From contig CATKWX010000001.1 of assembly GCA_949840345.1 (NCBI GenBank), positions 1-64,000 on the forward strand: a DNA stretch of 64,000 nt, given 5' to 3'. The notes beneath the pieces are model-generated. The model was not told the DNA's origin, did not search any database, and saw only the letters and a list, made by a program, of their open reading frames with translations. This DNA comes from an uncultured Eubacteriales bacterium (GTDB lineage Bacteria > Bacillota > Clostridia > TANB77 > CAG-508). Of this stretch, positions 1 through 9,024 are shown one piece after another (the first letter of the stretch is position 1; each line of letters starts with the position of its first letter). The position numbers were made by a program, and so were the translations under genes.

Positions 1-25
1 AATCAAAGATTTCGGTAATAGCCAT
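1..25 (-). CDS. Start of an unidentified gene (partial)
   Basis: An ATG on the minus strand at 25-23 follows a purine-rich AGGGA stretch and opens a frame reading MAITEIFD before the window ends. It lies 24 bases downstream of the stop of the M23 hydrolase gene, so it could be the next gene of the ftsEX-hydrolase cluster. Eight codons are too few to name a product. Confidence 0.3.
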
Positions 26-49
26 TTTTCTTGTCCCTTTTTTGTGGTA

Positions 50-1151
50 TTACGTTATGTATGGTACTGGATCTACATATGCTCCATTTTTTCTAACCTC
101 AAAGTGAGCGTGTGGTCCTGTTGACCAACCAGTTGAGCCAACAGCTGCAATCGTACTTCCTTTTGTTACATATTGTCCTACTGAAACATATAGAGCTGAA
201 CAGTGTCCATATAATGTTACAATTCCACCCCCATGGTCTATCATTATTGCCTTTCCATATCCTCCATAATTATTAGATGCTACTATAACTTTTCCAGATT
301 CAGCAGCAACAAATTTTGCTCCTGTTGGAGCAGCAATATCAACTCCTGTATGCATTCTCCAATCGTGAAATATAGGATGTAGTCTCATTCCGAAACCTAT
401 CTCCTAATCCATATCCTGGAACTGGGTATTGCATTATTCCACTTCCTATGTATGATGAGTTACTAGAAGTATACTGTGCTATATCTTTTTTTACTTTCTC
501 TAAATCATTTGCATATTCCTCTTTTTGTTTTTGTAATTCTTTTGATTCTTCTGATAACTGGTTTTTATATCTTTCTCTTTCGTTCTTTTTTGCTTGTAGT
601 GTATTTTTTTGTTCTAATATATTTGCTCTATCTGTTTCTAATTGTTGTTTAGTTTCTTCTATTTCCCTTTTTGTTTGTTCAATTTCTTTTATTAGAGAGA
701 CATCCATCTCAGCAATTTCACTAATCATATAATAATTTGATATAAAATCTGATAAGCTCTCAGAACTAACTAAAACATCTAAATATGTAATTTCTCCTGA
801 TTCATATTGCGCAATTATTCTATTTGCCAAGGTTTTACTTCTTTTTTCATACTTTTCTTGTGCCTGCTCTAATTTTATTTCGTTCTCTGTTATCTGTGAT
901 TGCAACAAATCAATTTCTCCTTGATATATTTCAATTTGTGCATTCAATTGATTAACTTGTTGTTCAACTTCATTTTTTTCCGCATCTATTTTTTTCAATT
1001 CTTTTTGTGCTGCATCTAATTTAGATTGTAAACTATCTCTTTGAGAAGTTAAATCATTAAGATTAGAAGCAGAATAGGTTGTCCCAATAGCACTTAAAGT
1101 CACTATTACTGCTAATATAATACATATCCAAACAAATTTAAATTTATTCAT
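50..1151 (-). CDS. Coiled-coil M23 murein hydrolase, read through a +1 frameshift
   Basis: This gene encodes a secreted peptidoglycan hydrolase of the EnvC/PcsB type that FtsEX is expected to control at the septum. A hydrophobic segment at about residues 6-26 is followed by a long coiled coil (about 30-225) and a LytM/M23 domain with zinc ligands in MHTGVDIAAP and GPHAHFEVR. The start is the ATG of MNKFKF, behind a GAGGAGG site. The gene is split at 390-392: the 0 frame reads GDRF then CGG (Arg) and stops 17 codons later. Skipping the C gives GDRF-GMRLHPIF and the whole catalytic domain. The paralogue just upstream has NYGMRTHPI at this point, so the shifted reading is the family sequence. 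The whole gene gives 366 residues. Confidence 0.88.
390..392 (-). other. CGG +1 frameshift site in M23 hydrolase
   Basis: The coding strand reads TTT CGG AAT in frame 0. Skipping the C gives TTT-GGA-ATG, which restores Phe-Gly-Met and the M23 domain. One of seven such sites in the window. Confidence 0.8.
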
Positions 1152-1155
1152 TTTA

Positions 1156-2340
1156 TTATTCCTCCTCAACTTCGTTTTTTTCTACACTTGTATCTCTTTT
1201 CTTTAGTATATATTCTAATGGATCTGTCCAAACTCCGTTAACTCTAACTTCAAAGTGAGCATGTGGTCCTGTTGAAACTCCAGTTGAACCAACAGTTAAT
1301 ACTGGTTCTCCTCTTTTTACTGTATCTCCTACTTCAACTAGTCGTTCTTCTCCATGGGCATATAATGTAGATAATCCCCCTCCATGGTCAATTACAACCA
1401 TATTTCCATAAGTAGGGCTGTATTTAGAGGTTACAACAGTTCCATCGTTTACAGCTACGAAGTATGAACCTAATGGGGCAGCAATGTCCACTCCTGTATG
1501 CATTTTATATAATCCGCTTATTGGGTGTGTTCTCATGCCATAATTTGATGTTAATGCTGTGTATCCAGGAACTGGCCACGCAAGTGTTCCACCTACATAT
1601 TCACTTCCTAAATTTGCTGTTAGTATCATCAATAATTCTATTTCTATATCTTGCACTTGTTTCTGATATTCATCTATTTGTTGTTGTAAAGCTTGTTCTT
1701 GTTCTGTTAAATTACTCATTTGATTATTCTTTACAACTTTTATATTTGAAAGAACTATTGCAGATTTTTCTTGTTCTTGCTTCCTTGTTTTTAATTCCTT
1801 TTTATAAGTATCTAATTCTTCCTTTATTTTATCTATTTCTTTACGCTTATTTTCACATTCTTTTAACAAGTCAGTATCATAATCTAGTATTTCGCCAATT
1901 AAATAGTAATTTGATATAAAATCAACTATGCCACTCGAATTAAGCAAAAAATCTAAATATACCACTTCTCCTGATTCATATTGAGCAATTATTCTATTTG
2001 CTAACAGTTTTTTCCTTTTGTTATATGCATTTTCTACTTCTTTATATTGCTTTTCTACTGTTTCTATCTTTGTATTTAGTTCAGAAATTTCTTCGTTTAA
2101 AACTGCTACTTCTATTTCATATTTATATATTCTGTCACTTAAATCTTGTACTTCCACCATTAAATCAGAAATTTGTATTTGTAGATTATCTATTTTTACT
2201 GTATTATTTGAAATTTGTTCTTGAGCCAATTTTCTTTCTTCTCTAAGTTCTGCAACGCCTTTTGATTCAGCAATGCTTTTTACTGAAAATAAACAAATAA
2301 GTATAATTATACCTATAAAAACTTGCAGTTTGTTTTTCAT
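1156..2340 (-). CDS. Coiled-coil M23 murein hydrolase
   Basis: This is an intact paralogue of the downstream gene: 394 residues with an N-terminal hydrophobic segment, a coiled coil over about residues 25-240, and a C-terminal M23 domain with MHTGVDIAAP, LYAHGE and GPHAHFEVR as zinc and catalytic motifs. The ATG of MKNKLQ is preferred over an upstream GTG because AGGAG lies seven bases ahead of it. The gene follows ftsX by ten bases. The coiled coil is the part that contacts the FtsX extracellular loop in known FtsEX-hydrolase systems. Tandem duplication presumably gives two septal hydrolases under one FtsEX complex; that role is inference. Confidence 0.9.
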   Translation of the reverse strand: MKNKLQVFIGIIILICLFSVKSIAESKGVAELREERKLAQEQISNNTVKIDNLQIQISDLMVEVQDLSDRIYKYEIEVAVLNEEISELNTKIETVEKQYKEVENAYNKRKKLLANRIIAQYESGEVVYLDFLLNSSGIVDFISNYYLIGEILDYDTDLLKECENKRKEIDKIKEELDTYKKELKTRKQEQEKSAIVLSNIKVVKNNQMSNLTEQEQALQQQIDEYQKQVQDIEIELLMILTANLGSEYVGGTLAWPVPGYTALTSNYGMRTHPISGLYKMHTGVDIAAPLGSYFVAVNDGTVVTSKYSPTYGNMVVIDHGGGLSTLYAHGEERLVEVGDTVKRGEPVLTVGSTGVSTGPHAHFEVRVNGVWTDPLEYILKKRDTSVEKNEVEEE

Positions 2341-2350
2341 TTGCACTCTC

Positions 2351-3265
2351 CTAAACGTGTAAATATTTTCTCATTGAAATTGCACTACCGATTATACCAA
2401 TTCCAACCCCCAAAGCTATGTATACTATAATAATTAAATTTACCATTTCTCCAAAGCTTAATAAACTTACTGTAGATATACGTTGAGCAATTGAAGATGC
2501 TAAAAATTTATTTGCCAAAGAGTTATATGCTAAACAAATTATTAATATTGAAATTATTCCTGATGCTAAACCTATTACAATTCCTTCTACTGCAAAAGGT
2601 GCTCTTATAAAATTGTTTGTTGCACCTACATATTTCATAATTGATATTTCTTTTCTTCTTGCATGTACTGAAAGCTTTATTGTATTTGATATAATAAATA
2701 GTGACACAACTATTAATACACATAGTATAACTAATGTAAATAGTTTTATTCCATTTGCTAAAGACATTAATGTAGTTATTGTTTCATCGCTACTTGTTAT
2801 TTTTACGACTCCATCTATTTGTTCAATTTGAGCCTTTACTTCCGTACTATAATTTAAGTCTGTAAGATTTATTATAAATGACTGTTTAAACATATCTACT
2901 TCTACATAATCCATAGCTTCAGGATGATCTTTCCATCTTTCTTTAACTGTATCATATGCTTTTTGTTTAGAAACCCTTTCTATTTTATTTATTACATACG
3001 CACCATCAATTTTAATATTTCTTATTGCTTCTTCTACTTGATTAACTTGTTGTTCTGTTGAATCTACTGCAACAAACACCTGCATTCCTTGAGCTTCTTC
3101 CACAGTTCTAACAATATGGTTTATATTTTGTGCAATAGCAAAAAATACTCCAAACATAAGCATTGTTGCGCACATAACGCCTAAACAAGAAAAAGTAGAT
3201 TTTTTATTTTTAAATACGTTTTTAAAACCTTCACTAATTAAATATCCTATAACACTAAACTTCAC
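2351..3265 (-). CDS. ftsX: Cell-division ABC transporter permease FtsX
   Basis: FtsX is the membrane partner of FtsE and transmits ATP-driven conformational change to murein hydrolases outside the cell. The protein has one hydrophobic segment near the N-terminus, an extracellular domain of about 120 residues, and three membrane segments in the second half, the standard FtsX topology. The family-typical start is the GTG of KFSVIGYLI at 3265, which overlaps the ftsE stop. A longer frame beginning with ATG at 3286 also exists. Overlap with ftsE and close linkage to two M23 hydrolases support the assignment. Confidence 0.93.
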   Translation of the reverse strand: MKFSVIGYLISEGFKNVFKNKKSTFSCLGVMCATMLMFGVFFAIAQNINHIVRTVEEAQGMQVFVAVDSTEQQVNQVEEAIRNIKIDGAYVINKIERVSKQKAYDTVKERWKDHPEAMDYVEVDMFKQSFIINLTDLNYSTEVKAQIEQIDGVVKITSSDETITTLMSLANGIKLFTLVILCVLIVVSLFIISNTIKLSVHARRKEISIMKYVGATNNFIRAPFAVEGIVIGLASGIISILIICLAYNSLANKFLASSIAQRISTVSLLSFGEMVNLIIIVYIALGVGIGIIGSAISMRKYLHV

Positions 3266-3938
3266 TATTATAACCACCTTTTTCATCTCTTATGATATTT
3301 CCAGATTGTATTTCAATAACTCTTTTATTCATTTTGTCTACAATATCTTTGGCATGAGTTGCAACAACAACAGTTGTCCCTCTCATATTTATTTCGTTTA
3401 ATAATGTCATTATCTCCCAAGCTGTATCTGGATCTAAGTTTCCAGTAGGCTCGTCTGCAATTATCATTGATGGATTATTAACAAGTGCCCTAGCTAAAGC
3501 AACTCTTTGTTGCTCTCCACCAGATAGTTCATCTGGGTACATTTTTGCTTTTCCGCTTAATCCAACTAAAGATAAAAGCATTGGCACTTGTCTACGTATA
3601 TGTCTTGGTGTAGCTTTAACTATATACATTGCAAAAGCAACATTGTCGTATACAGTTCTGTCTGGTAACAACCTAAAGTCTTGGAATACTACACCCATAC
3701 TCCTTCTTAAATATGGCACTCTGTTTTGTTTTAAAAATGTAGTATCTTTTCCATTTATTATTATGTTTCCTTTAGTTGGCTCTTCTTCTTTTAATATTAA
3801 TTTTATTAATGTTGATTTACCTGAACCTGAACTTCCTACTAAAAATACAAATTCACCTTTGTCTATTTTAAAGTTTGCATTATTTACAGCTTCTGTTCCT
3901 GTAGCATAAGTTTTGCTTACATTTTTAAATTCTATCAT
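3255..3938 (-). CDS. ftsE: Cell-division ATP-binding protein FtsE
   Basis: FtsE is the cytoplasmic ATPase of the FtsEX complex. The 227-residue protein has a Walker A GSSGSGKST at about residues 36-44, the ABC signature LSGGEQQR, Walker B with MIIADEPTGNLD, and the H-loop ATHAKD. Length and order match FtsE. It is the first gene of a minus-strand cluster ftsE-ftsX-M23-M23, with a 160-base AT-rich gap upstream that probably holds the promoter. Confidence 0.95.
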   Translation of the reverse strand: MIEFKNVSKTYATGTEAVNNANFKIDKGEFVFLVGSSGSGKSTLIKLILKEEEPTKGNIIINGKDTTFLKQNRVPYLRRSMGVVFQDFRLLPDRTVYDNVAFAMYIVKATPRHIRRQVPMLLSLVGLSGKAKMYPDELSGGEQQRVALARALVNNPSMIIADEPTGNLDPDTAWEIMTLLNEINMRGTTVVVATHAKDIVDKMNKRVIEIQSGNIIRDEKGGYNSEV

Positions 3939-4099
3939 CTTAAGAAAACATTCCTTTCATTTAGCTTCTTTTACAAAAATTCTTATTTTTCTTTTTACAT
4001 CATACCAATAAACTTAAATAATTGCAATACTAAAAAACAAAAAAAATGATATAAAATTATATTAATTCTTTATTTTATACCATTTTTCTCTATATTATA

Positions 4100-4777
4100 T
4101 TAAATTTCTAATTCTGCATCTTTTTCTACTTCTATTTGTGCATAAGAAAGCGGTTTTCCTTCTGCCTTAATGAATTTCAAATTGCTAAATCCTTTCATAT
4201 TTTTTTGTATTTTTATAAATTCGTTTATATCTAAATTTGTAAATTCTTTTTTACTCGCATACCCTTGTAAAGTAGCAATATCTTTCATTGCAATTTTTAT
4301 TGGACCAATTTCGTCTTTATCTTCCAATGTTTCATATTTTCCTTTTTTTCCATATAAATCTATTCTAATTTCATTTTCATTTGAATAATGTGTTTCCACA
4401 CTATATGCATCATATGCTTTTTTTAACTTTTCCTTTAATAAATCATTCAAATAAAAATCTGCTAAACTACCTGAAGCCATTTCTTTCTTTATTGTTTCTC
4501 TTGCTTCTGCTAATTCTTCTTTTTGTTCTTTATTTAATATCGTCTTTTTCTTTAGTTCTTCATATTTTTTTATACTATCATCTAATTCTTGCATCTCTTT
4601 AAACTTTTTATATTCTGAACCCGCAATATAATCTACATATTTATCATTTCTAACTGCATATTGTGATAAATCGTCACTTTTGTTTGCTGCGGTTGTTAGC
4701 ACTGCACTACCTATCGCTACTGCTATCGTTGTTCCTATTACAGCCATACTTTTTCTAAAATCTTTTCTTTTATCCAT
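4100..4777 (-). CDS. Hypothetical exported or membrane-anchored protein
   Basis: I do not recognise this family. The start is the ATG of MDKRKDFRKS, preceded by AAAGGAGG. The 225 residues begin with a basic stretch and one hydrophobic segment (about 13-31) that looks like an uncleaved signal or anchor, then a lysine/glutamate-rich helical region (about 55-120) and a mixed C-terminal part. It lies upstream of the ftsE promoter region on the same strand and is probably its own transcript. Confidence 0.7.
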   Translation of the reverse strand: MDKRKDFRKSMAVIGTTIAVAIGSAVLTTAANKSDDLSQYAVRNDKYVDYIAGSEYKKFKEMQELDDSIKKYEELKKKTILNKEQKEELAEARETIKKEMASGSLADFYLNDLLKEKLKKAYDAYSVETHYSNENEIRIDLYGKKGKYETLEDKDEIGPIKIAMKDIATLQGYASKKEFTNLDINEFIKIQKNMKGFSNLKFIKAEGKPLSYAQIEVEKDAELEI

Positions 4778-4900
4778 AAAACAAACCTCCTTTGTTTTTT
4801 GCAATGTGTTCTTTAGTAAATTACCAAAATCTACATTTATTATAACACACTTTTGAATTTTTTGCAAAATTTGGAGGTTTTTAGTTTTTAATAAAGTAAA

Positions 4901-4927
4901 TAGGGCACATCACAACGTGCCCCTACA
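4901..4927. repeat. Variable-hairpin repeat ending CCCTAC
   Basis: The sequence GGGCACATCACAACGTGCCC followed by CTACA is a small imperfect palindrome of the dispersed family found in most intergenic gaps of this window. Confidence 0.65.
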
Positions 4928-4937
4928 ATATAATTCT

Positions 4938-5871
4938 TTATTCACTTTTTACAGCTTCAATAATATCTTTTGAAGTTAGTTTAAAATATTCTAATAGTTT
5001 CTCTGCTTTACCAGATTTGCCAAAAGTGTCATTTACACCCATTCTTATTACTTTAGTTGGATAATTTTCAGATAGCACTTCGCATACTGCACTCCCTAGT
5101 CCACCTATTATGCTATGGTCTTCTATTGTTATTATTTTCTTTGTTTCTTTCGCACTTTTTATAATTACCTCTTTATCTATTGGTTTTATTGTATGCATAT
5201 CTATTACTCTTATATTTATGCCTTGTTTTTCTAGCTCTTCTTTTGCTTTTAAAGCTTGCGAAACTGTAACACCCATTGCTATAACTGTAGCATCTGTTCC
5301 ATCTCCAATTTGTATACCCTTACCTATTTCAAATTTTTGATTTTCATCATATATTATAGGTGTTGCTAACCTACATAATCTTAAATATACAGGTCCCTTA
5401 TATTTTGAGATTTCTTCAACTGCCCACCTAGTTTGTACGTCATCTGAAGTGCACATTACAGTCATATTAGGTAGAGTTCGCATCATACTTATATCTTCTA
5501 GCATTTGATGTGTTGCTCCATCTTCTCCTACTGTTACACCTGCATGTGATGCACATATTTTTACATTTAGATTTGGATAACATATGCTATTTCTTATTTG
5601 GTCATATGCACGTCCTGTTGCAAACATAGCAAAAGTACTTGCATATGGAATTTGACCACAAGTTGCCATTCCGTGCTGCTGTTCCTATCATATCTTGTTC
5701 TGCTATTCCCATATCGAAAAATCTATTAGGAATTTCTTTTTTAAATAAACTAGTTTTTGTGGCTTCTGATAAATCTGCGTCTAAAACTACTATTTTTTTA
5801 TTTATTTTTCCTAGTTCAACTAAAGTTTCTCCATAGCTTTGCCTAGTTGCAATTTTTATATCTGTATTCAT
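4938..5871 (-). CDS. Transketolase C-terminal subunit, read through a +1 frameshift
   Basis: This is the pyrimidine-binding plus C-terminal half of a split transketolase; with the N-terminal subunit at 6855-7673 it moves two-carbon units between sugar phosphates in the pentose phosphate pathway. ATG at 5871 sits behind AGGAGG. Recognisable blocks include FDMGIAEQDMIG, the pyrimidine-binding region around AMFATGRAYDQIR and the HAGVTVGEDGATHQ stretch. At 5671-5673 the 0 frame reads AA-CGG and ends in 17 further codons. Skipping the C gives IGTAAGMATCGQIPYASTF, the expected family sequence, and a 310-residue protein. Confidence 0.9.
5671..5673 (-). other. CGG +1 frameshift site in transketolase subunit
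   Basis: The coding strand reads GCA CGG AAT in frame 0. Skipping the C yields GCA-GGA-ATG (Ala-Gly-Met) and continues into the conserved C-half. Confidence 0.8.
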
Positions 5872-5911
5872 ATGATTTCCTCCTATATTTTTGGGATGCA
5901 GTGGTTGTTCG

Positions 5912-5938
5912 CGGAACGACGAGGGCGTCGTTCCCTAC
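5912..5938. repeat. Variable-hairpin repeat ending CCCTAC
   Basis: The arms GGAACGACG and CGTCGTTCC are complementary around a short loop and are followed by CTAC. Identical or near-identical copies occur near 10050, 18865, 18935, 35576 and 40852. Confidence 0.7.
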
Positions 5939-6840
5939 GGTGTTTGTAATGCATATTTTTTATCTTTCCATTCTGTTAATATTTCGTCTGGTACGCATAA
6001 ATTGCCTTTCCCTATTCCCATTTCCACTTCTGGTCTTTTGGTTCCGTGGTAATCGCTACCGCCACTTTTATATAGTCCTTTTGTATTACATAAATTTACT
6101 AAATATTCTGTTTGTTCTTTTGTAAAATTATTATAATAACATTCCATTCCATCTATATCATAATTATCTACTAATTCATTTATAAAAACTTCCTTATTTT
6201 CTGCCCATTTGTATACATATATATGTGGTAGGAAGGCTAGTCCTCCTGCATTTTTTATTTGTTTTAATAATTCTGGAAGTGTTGGTAAGTCTTCAGATTT
6301 ATCTATATAGAATATGTTTTCTAAATTATAGCAATATTTATGTCTGAAATTTTCGTAATCTTCCCATAAATCTCGTGGCAATTTTTCTTTATTTCTCTCA
6401 TCTGCCTTCATTTCTCTATATATTGTTCTTGCTGCCCATTCTCCCTCTGGGTCCCATTTTATTTCATCTATTTTTGGCATGTATAAATTTAATTCCATAC
6501 AAGTTTTATATAATTGCCTTAAATATTTCTTTTGTACATCTGCATGTCCTTTTCCCTCATAAAATTTATCTAACCACTCTTGCATTTTATCAATATCTAT
6601 ATTATATGCTAATACTTCTATTATTCTTCTTTTATAAAAACATCTTAATTCTACTCCTGGTATAATAGTTCCCGAATAGAACTTAGTTGTATTTATATTT
6701 CTTAACTCTATATGTCCTGTGCATGTATCATGGTCTGTAATTGCTATTGCTTTTAAATTCATTTTTTCTGCTTTCTTTAAAAGTTCTATTACAGAATCAG
6801 ACCCGTCAGAATGGTTACTATGCATATGCAAATCTATCAT
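5935..6840 (-). CDS. PHP-domain phosphoesterase (TrpH/RNase AM-like)
   Basis: The 301-residue protein begins MIDLHMHSNHSDGSD, the first metal-binding motif of PHP phosphoesterases. It also carries AITDHDT, a glutamate in PGVELRC, HIYVYKW and a final GGSDYHG. Members of this family hydrolyse 3',5'-nucleoside bisphosphates or act as 5'-3' exonucleases on short RNA; which applies here cannot be told. It sits between the two transketolase halves with only 14 bases to the upstream N-half gene, so it is probably cotranscribed with them. Confidence 0.85.
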   Translation of the reverse strand: MIDLHMHSNHSDGSDSVIELLKKAEKMNLKAIAITDHDTCTGHIELRNINTTKFYSGTIIPGVELRCFYKRRIIEVLAYNIDIDKMQEWLDKFYEGKGHADVQKKYLRQLYKTCMELNLYMPKIDEIKWDPEGEWAARTIYREMKADERNKEKLPRDLWEDYENFRHKYCYNLENIFYIDKSEDLPTLPELLKQIKNAGGLAFLPHIYVYKWAENKEVFINELVDNYDIDGMECYYNNFTKEQTEYLVNLCNTKGLYKSGGSDYHGTKRPEVEMGIGKGNLCVPDEILTEWKDKKYALQTP

Positions 6841-6854
6841 TTTTATTTTCCTTC

Positions 6855-7673
6855 CTATACTAGTTCTTGTATTGCTTGTTTATATTGTTCCTCATTGGGT
6901 GCCTTTCCGTGCCATCCTACTTGATTTTCCATAAATGATATGCCTTTTCCTTTTATTGTATTTGCAATTATTACTGTTGGTTTTCCCTTTGTTTTCTTCG
7001 CAGTTTCAAAGCTTTCAATAATTTGAGAAATATTATGTCCATCTATTTTTATTACTTCAAATCCGAAGCTTTTAAATTTATCATCTAATGGATATATATT
7101 TTTTACTTTATCAACTTCTCCATCAATTTGTAAATTGTTATTATCTACTATTAAGCATAAATTATCTAGCTTATAATGTGCAGAACTCATTGCTGCTTCC
7201 CAAATTTGACCTTCTTGTATTTCTCCATCTCCAACCAAGCAGTATACTCTTAACCCATTACTGTTTAGTTTAGAAGAAAGTGCCATGCCATTTGCAGCTG
7301 ATAGTCCTTGACCAAGTGACCCTGTTGTCATATCTATTCCTGGCACTTTATTCATATCTGGATGTCCTTGTAAAATACTATCTATATTTCTAAAAGTTTT
7401 TAATTCTTCTATATCAAAAAAGCCACGATGTGCTAATGTGCTATATAGTGCAGGTGATGCATGTCCCTTTGATAATACAAATCTATCTCTTGCTTCTGCT
7501 TTTGGATTTTTTGGATTAATATTCATTTGATTAAAATATAAAACTGTTAAAATATCTGTGCAAGATAATGAGCCTCCCGGATGACCAGATTTTCCATTAT
7601 ATACTTGCTCTATAATTCCAAGCCTTATCTTTTTTGCAATATTTTCTAATTCTTTTACATCTGTTATTTTCAA
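6855..7673 (-). CDS. Transketolase N-terminal (thiamine-binding) subunit
   Basis: This 272-residue protein is the thiamine-diphosphate-binding half of a split transketolase. It shows GHPGGSLSC, SKGHASPALY, the TTGSLGQGL stretch, and the cofactor/magnesium motif GDGEIQEGQ followed by DNNNLQ. Translation starts at TTG (7673-7671) with GGAG about ten bases upstream. The C-half lies 1 kb downstream beyond the PHP gene; both are needed for one active enzyme. Confidence 0.93.
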   Translation of the reverse strand: MKITDVKELENIAKKIRLGIIEQVYNGKSGHPGGSLSCTDILTVLYFNQMNINPKNPKAEARDRFVLSKGHASPALYSTLAHRGFFDIEELKTFRNIDSILQGHPDMNKVPGIDMTTGSLGQGLSAANGMALSSKLNSNGLRVYCLVGDGEIQEGQIWEAAMSSAHYKLDNLCLIVDNNNLQIDGEVDKVKNIYPLDDKFKSFGFEVIKIDGHNISQIIESFETAKKTKGKPTVIIANTIKGKGISFMENQVGWHGKAPNEEQYKQAIQELV

Positions 7674-7704
7674 GGTATTTTTTCTCCTTTCGAGAATTAT
7701 ATTA

Positions 7705-7839
7705 ACGGGTCGATGTAGGCATCGACCCCTACAGCAAAAATTTGCAAAGCAAATTTTGTATTATTCCTTGTTGGTCGGTCAAGACCGACCCCTACAATAA
7801 TTATTCATTATTCACTAGGGCGCAATCATGCGTCCCTAC
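7705..7839. repeat. Cluster of three variable-hairpin repeats
   Basis: Three palindromes occur in a row, each followed by CCCTAC or CCCCTAC: a GGGTCGATG/CATCGACCC hairpin, a GGTCGGT/ACCGACC hairpin, and a GGGCGCA/TGCGTCC hairpin. Their arm sequences differ while pairing is kept. An AATTTGC/GCAAATT palindrome lies between the first two. Confidence 0.7.
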
Positions 7840-8474
7840 TTTGTGCCGTATATTCTGTCTCCTGCGTCTCCCAACCCCGGCACAATATATCCTACATCGT
7901 TTAGATGCTTATCTATTGTTGCACAATATATTTGTACATCTGAATGAACCTGTTGTACTTTCTTTATTCCCTCTGGAGCTGCTATAATTGATAAAAATTT
8001 AATCTTTTTTACTCCACGTTTTTTTAGTTGTGATATTGCATCAACAGCAGTACCTCCTGTTGCAAGCATTGGGTCTAAAACTAAAACTTCTCTATTTTCT
8101 ATTTCACTTGGAACTTTAAAATAATACTCAACTGGTTCTAATGTTTCTTCATTTCTATACATTCCAATATGCCCTATTTTTGCATTTGGAACTACTTTTA
8201 AAATTCCATCTACCATACTTAACCCAGCTCTTAAAACTGGCACAAATGCATATTTTTGTTCATTTAACTTTTTCGATTTCATTTTTGCCATTGGTGTTTC
8301 AATTTCTACTTCTTCTAACTCTGCATCTTTCATTGCCTCATAGCATAAAAGAGTAGCTAATTCTCCTGCTATTTCTCTAAATTCCTTTGTTCCTGTTTTT
8401 TTATCTCTAAGTATTGTAAGTTTGTGCTCAACTATTGGGTGATTTAATACAACTGGTTCCATATATAAATCCAT
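7836..8474 (-). CDS. upp: Uracil phosphoribosyltransferase
   Basis: This enzyme joins uracil to PRPP to make UMP in pyrimidine salvage. The 212-residue protein has the PRPP-binding loop [12 protein letters not shown] at about residues 130-141, the uracil-site region around [12 protein letters not shown] near the C-terminus, and the usual family length. It starts [13 protein letters not shown]. It appears to be transcribed alone, with an AT-rich promoter-like region at 8490-8560. Confidence 0.94.
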   Translation of the reverse strand: MDLYMEPVVLNHPIVEHKLTILRDKKTGTKEFREIAGELATLLCYEAMKDAELEEVEIETPMAKMKSKKLNEQKYAFVPVLRAGLSMVDGILKVVPNAKIGHIGMYRNEETLEPVEYYFKVPSEIENREVLVLDPMLATGGTAVDAISQLKKRGVKKIKFLSIIAAPEGIKKVQQVHSDVQIYCATIDKHLNDVGYIVPGLGDAGDRIYGTK

Positions 8475-8573
8475 CCTTTCTTAGTATGAGTTTTATACTC
8501 ATATACTATCTGTTTATAATTTACTACAACATTAAAAATATTGCAATAGAAAAATGAAATAAAATATATATGA

Positions 8574-8604
8574 AAAAAAGACTCCATTACAGAGTCTTTT
8601 TTTA
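8574..8604 (-). terminator. Intrinsic terminator
   Basis: AAAAAGACTC and GAGTCTTTTT form a stem around a seven-base loop, with U-runs on either strand. It ends the 8642-8941 gene. Confidence 0.75.
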
Positions 8605-8641
8605 TTAGGTTATTTAGTCTCAGATGCGTTTGTCAGAAACA

Positions 8642-8941
8642 TCAATATCTATTGTAATAAACATTAATGCTTACTTCTGCAACTCCACTGTCAACAGTTA
8701 CACCTTCCAGTTCAACTTCTGTTATTTCGTACATTTTGTCTACTGGTGGTGCAACTTCAAGAGTTCTTTGTTCACAAAGCTGAGTTTCTTCTCCAGTTTC
8801 GCCGCTTAAATAGAGTCTTATAGTTACTTCTCCTACTCCATCTACAACAAGCACACCAGCGGACTCTGCATAAGAAACTTCTCTGCCCATAACCGTTGAT
8901 GCAAGTCTTATGCGAATCCGGTCCTTTGACGTTTTTTCCAT
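8642..8941 (-). CDS. Hypothetical 99-residue protein containing an in-frame CGG
   Basis: No family is recognised. A good AGGAGG lies nine bases before ATG at 8941. The protein is hydrophilic with alternating beta-like stretches (VGEVTIRLYLSG, VAEVSINVYYNRY) and no membrane segment or signal. Its codons look somewhat more GC-rich than neighbouring genes. Codon 8 is CGG (8918-8920), one of only two in-frame CGG codons outside the frameshift sites. A +1 shift there would hit TAA after three codons, so either CGG is read here or most initiations abort. It is monocistronic with its own terminator. Confidence 0.65.
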   Translation of the reverse strand: MEKTSKDRIRIRLASTVMGREVSYAESAGVLVVDGVGEVTIRLYLSGETGEETQLCEQRTLEVAPPVDKMYEITEVELEGVTVDSGVAEVSINVYYNRY

Positions 8942-9024
8942 ACTAGAAAACCTCCTAATACTATAATTGGATATAAAATATAACCTCTTATATTATACCA
9001 TATGCATAAAAAAAAACTCAAATT

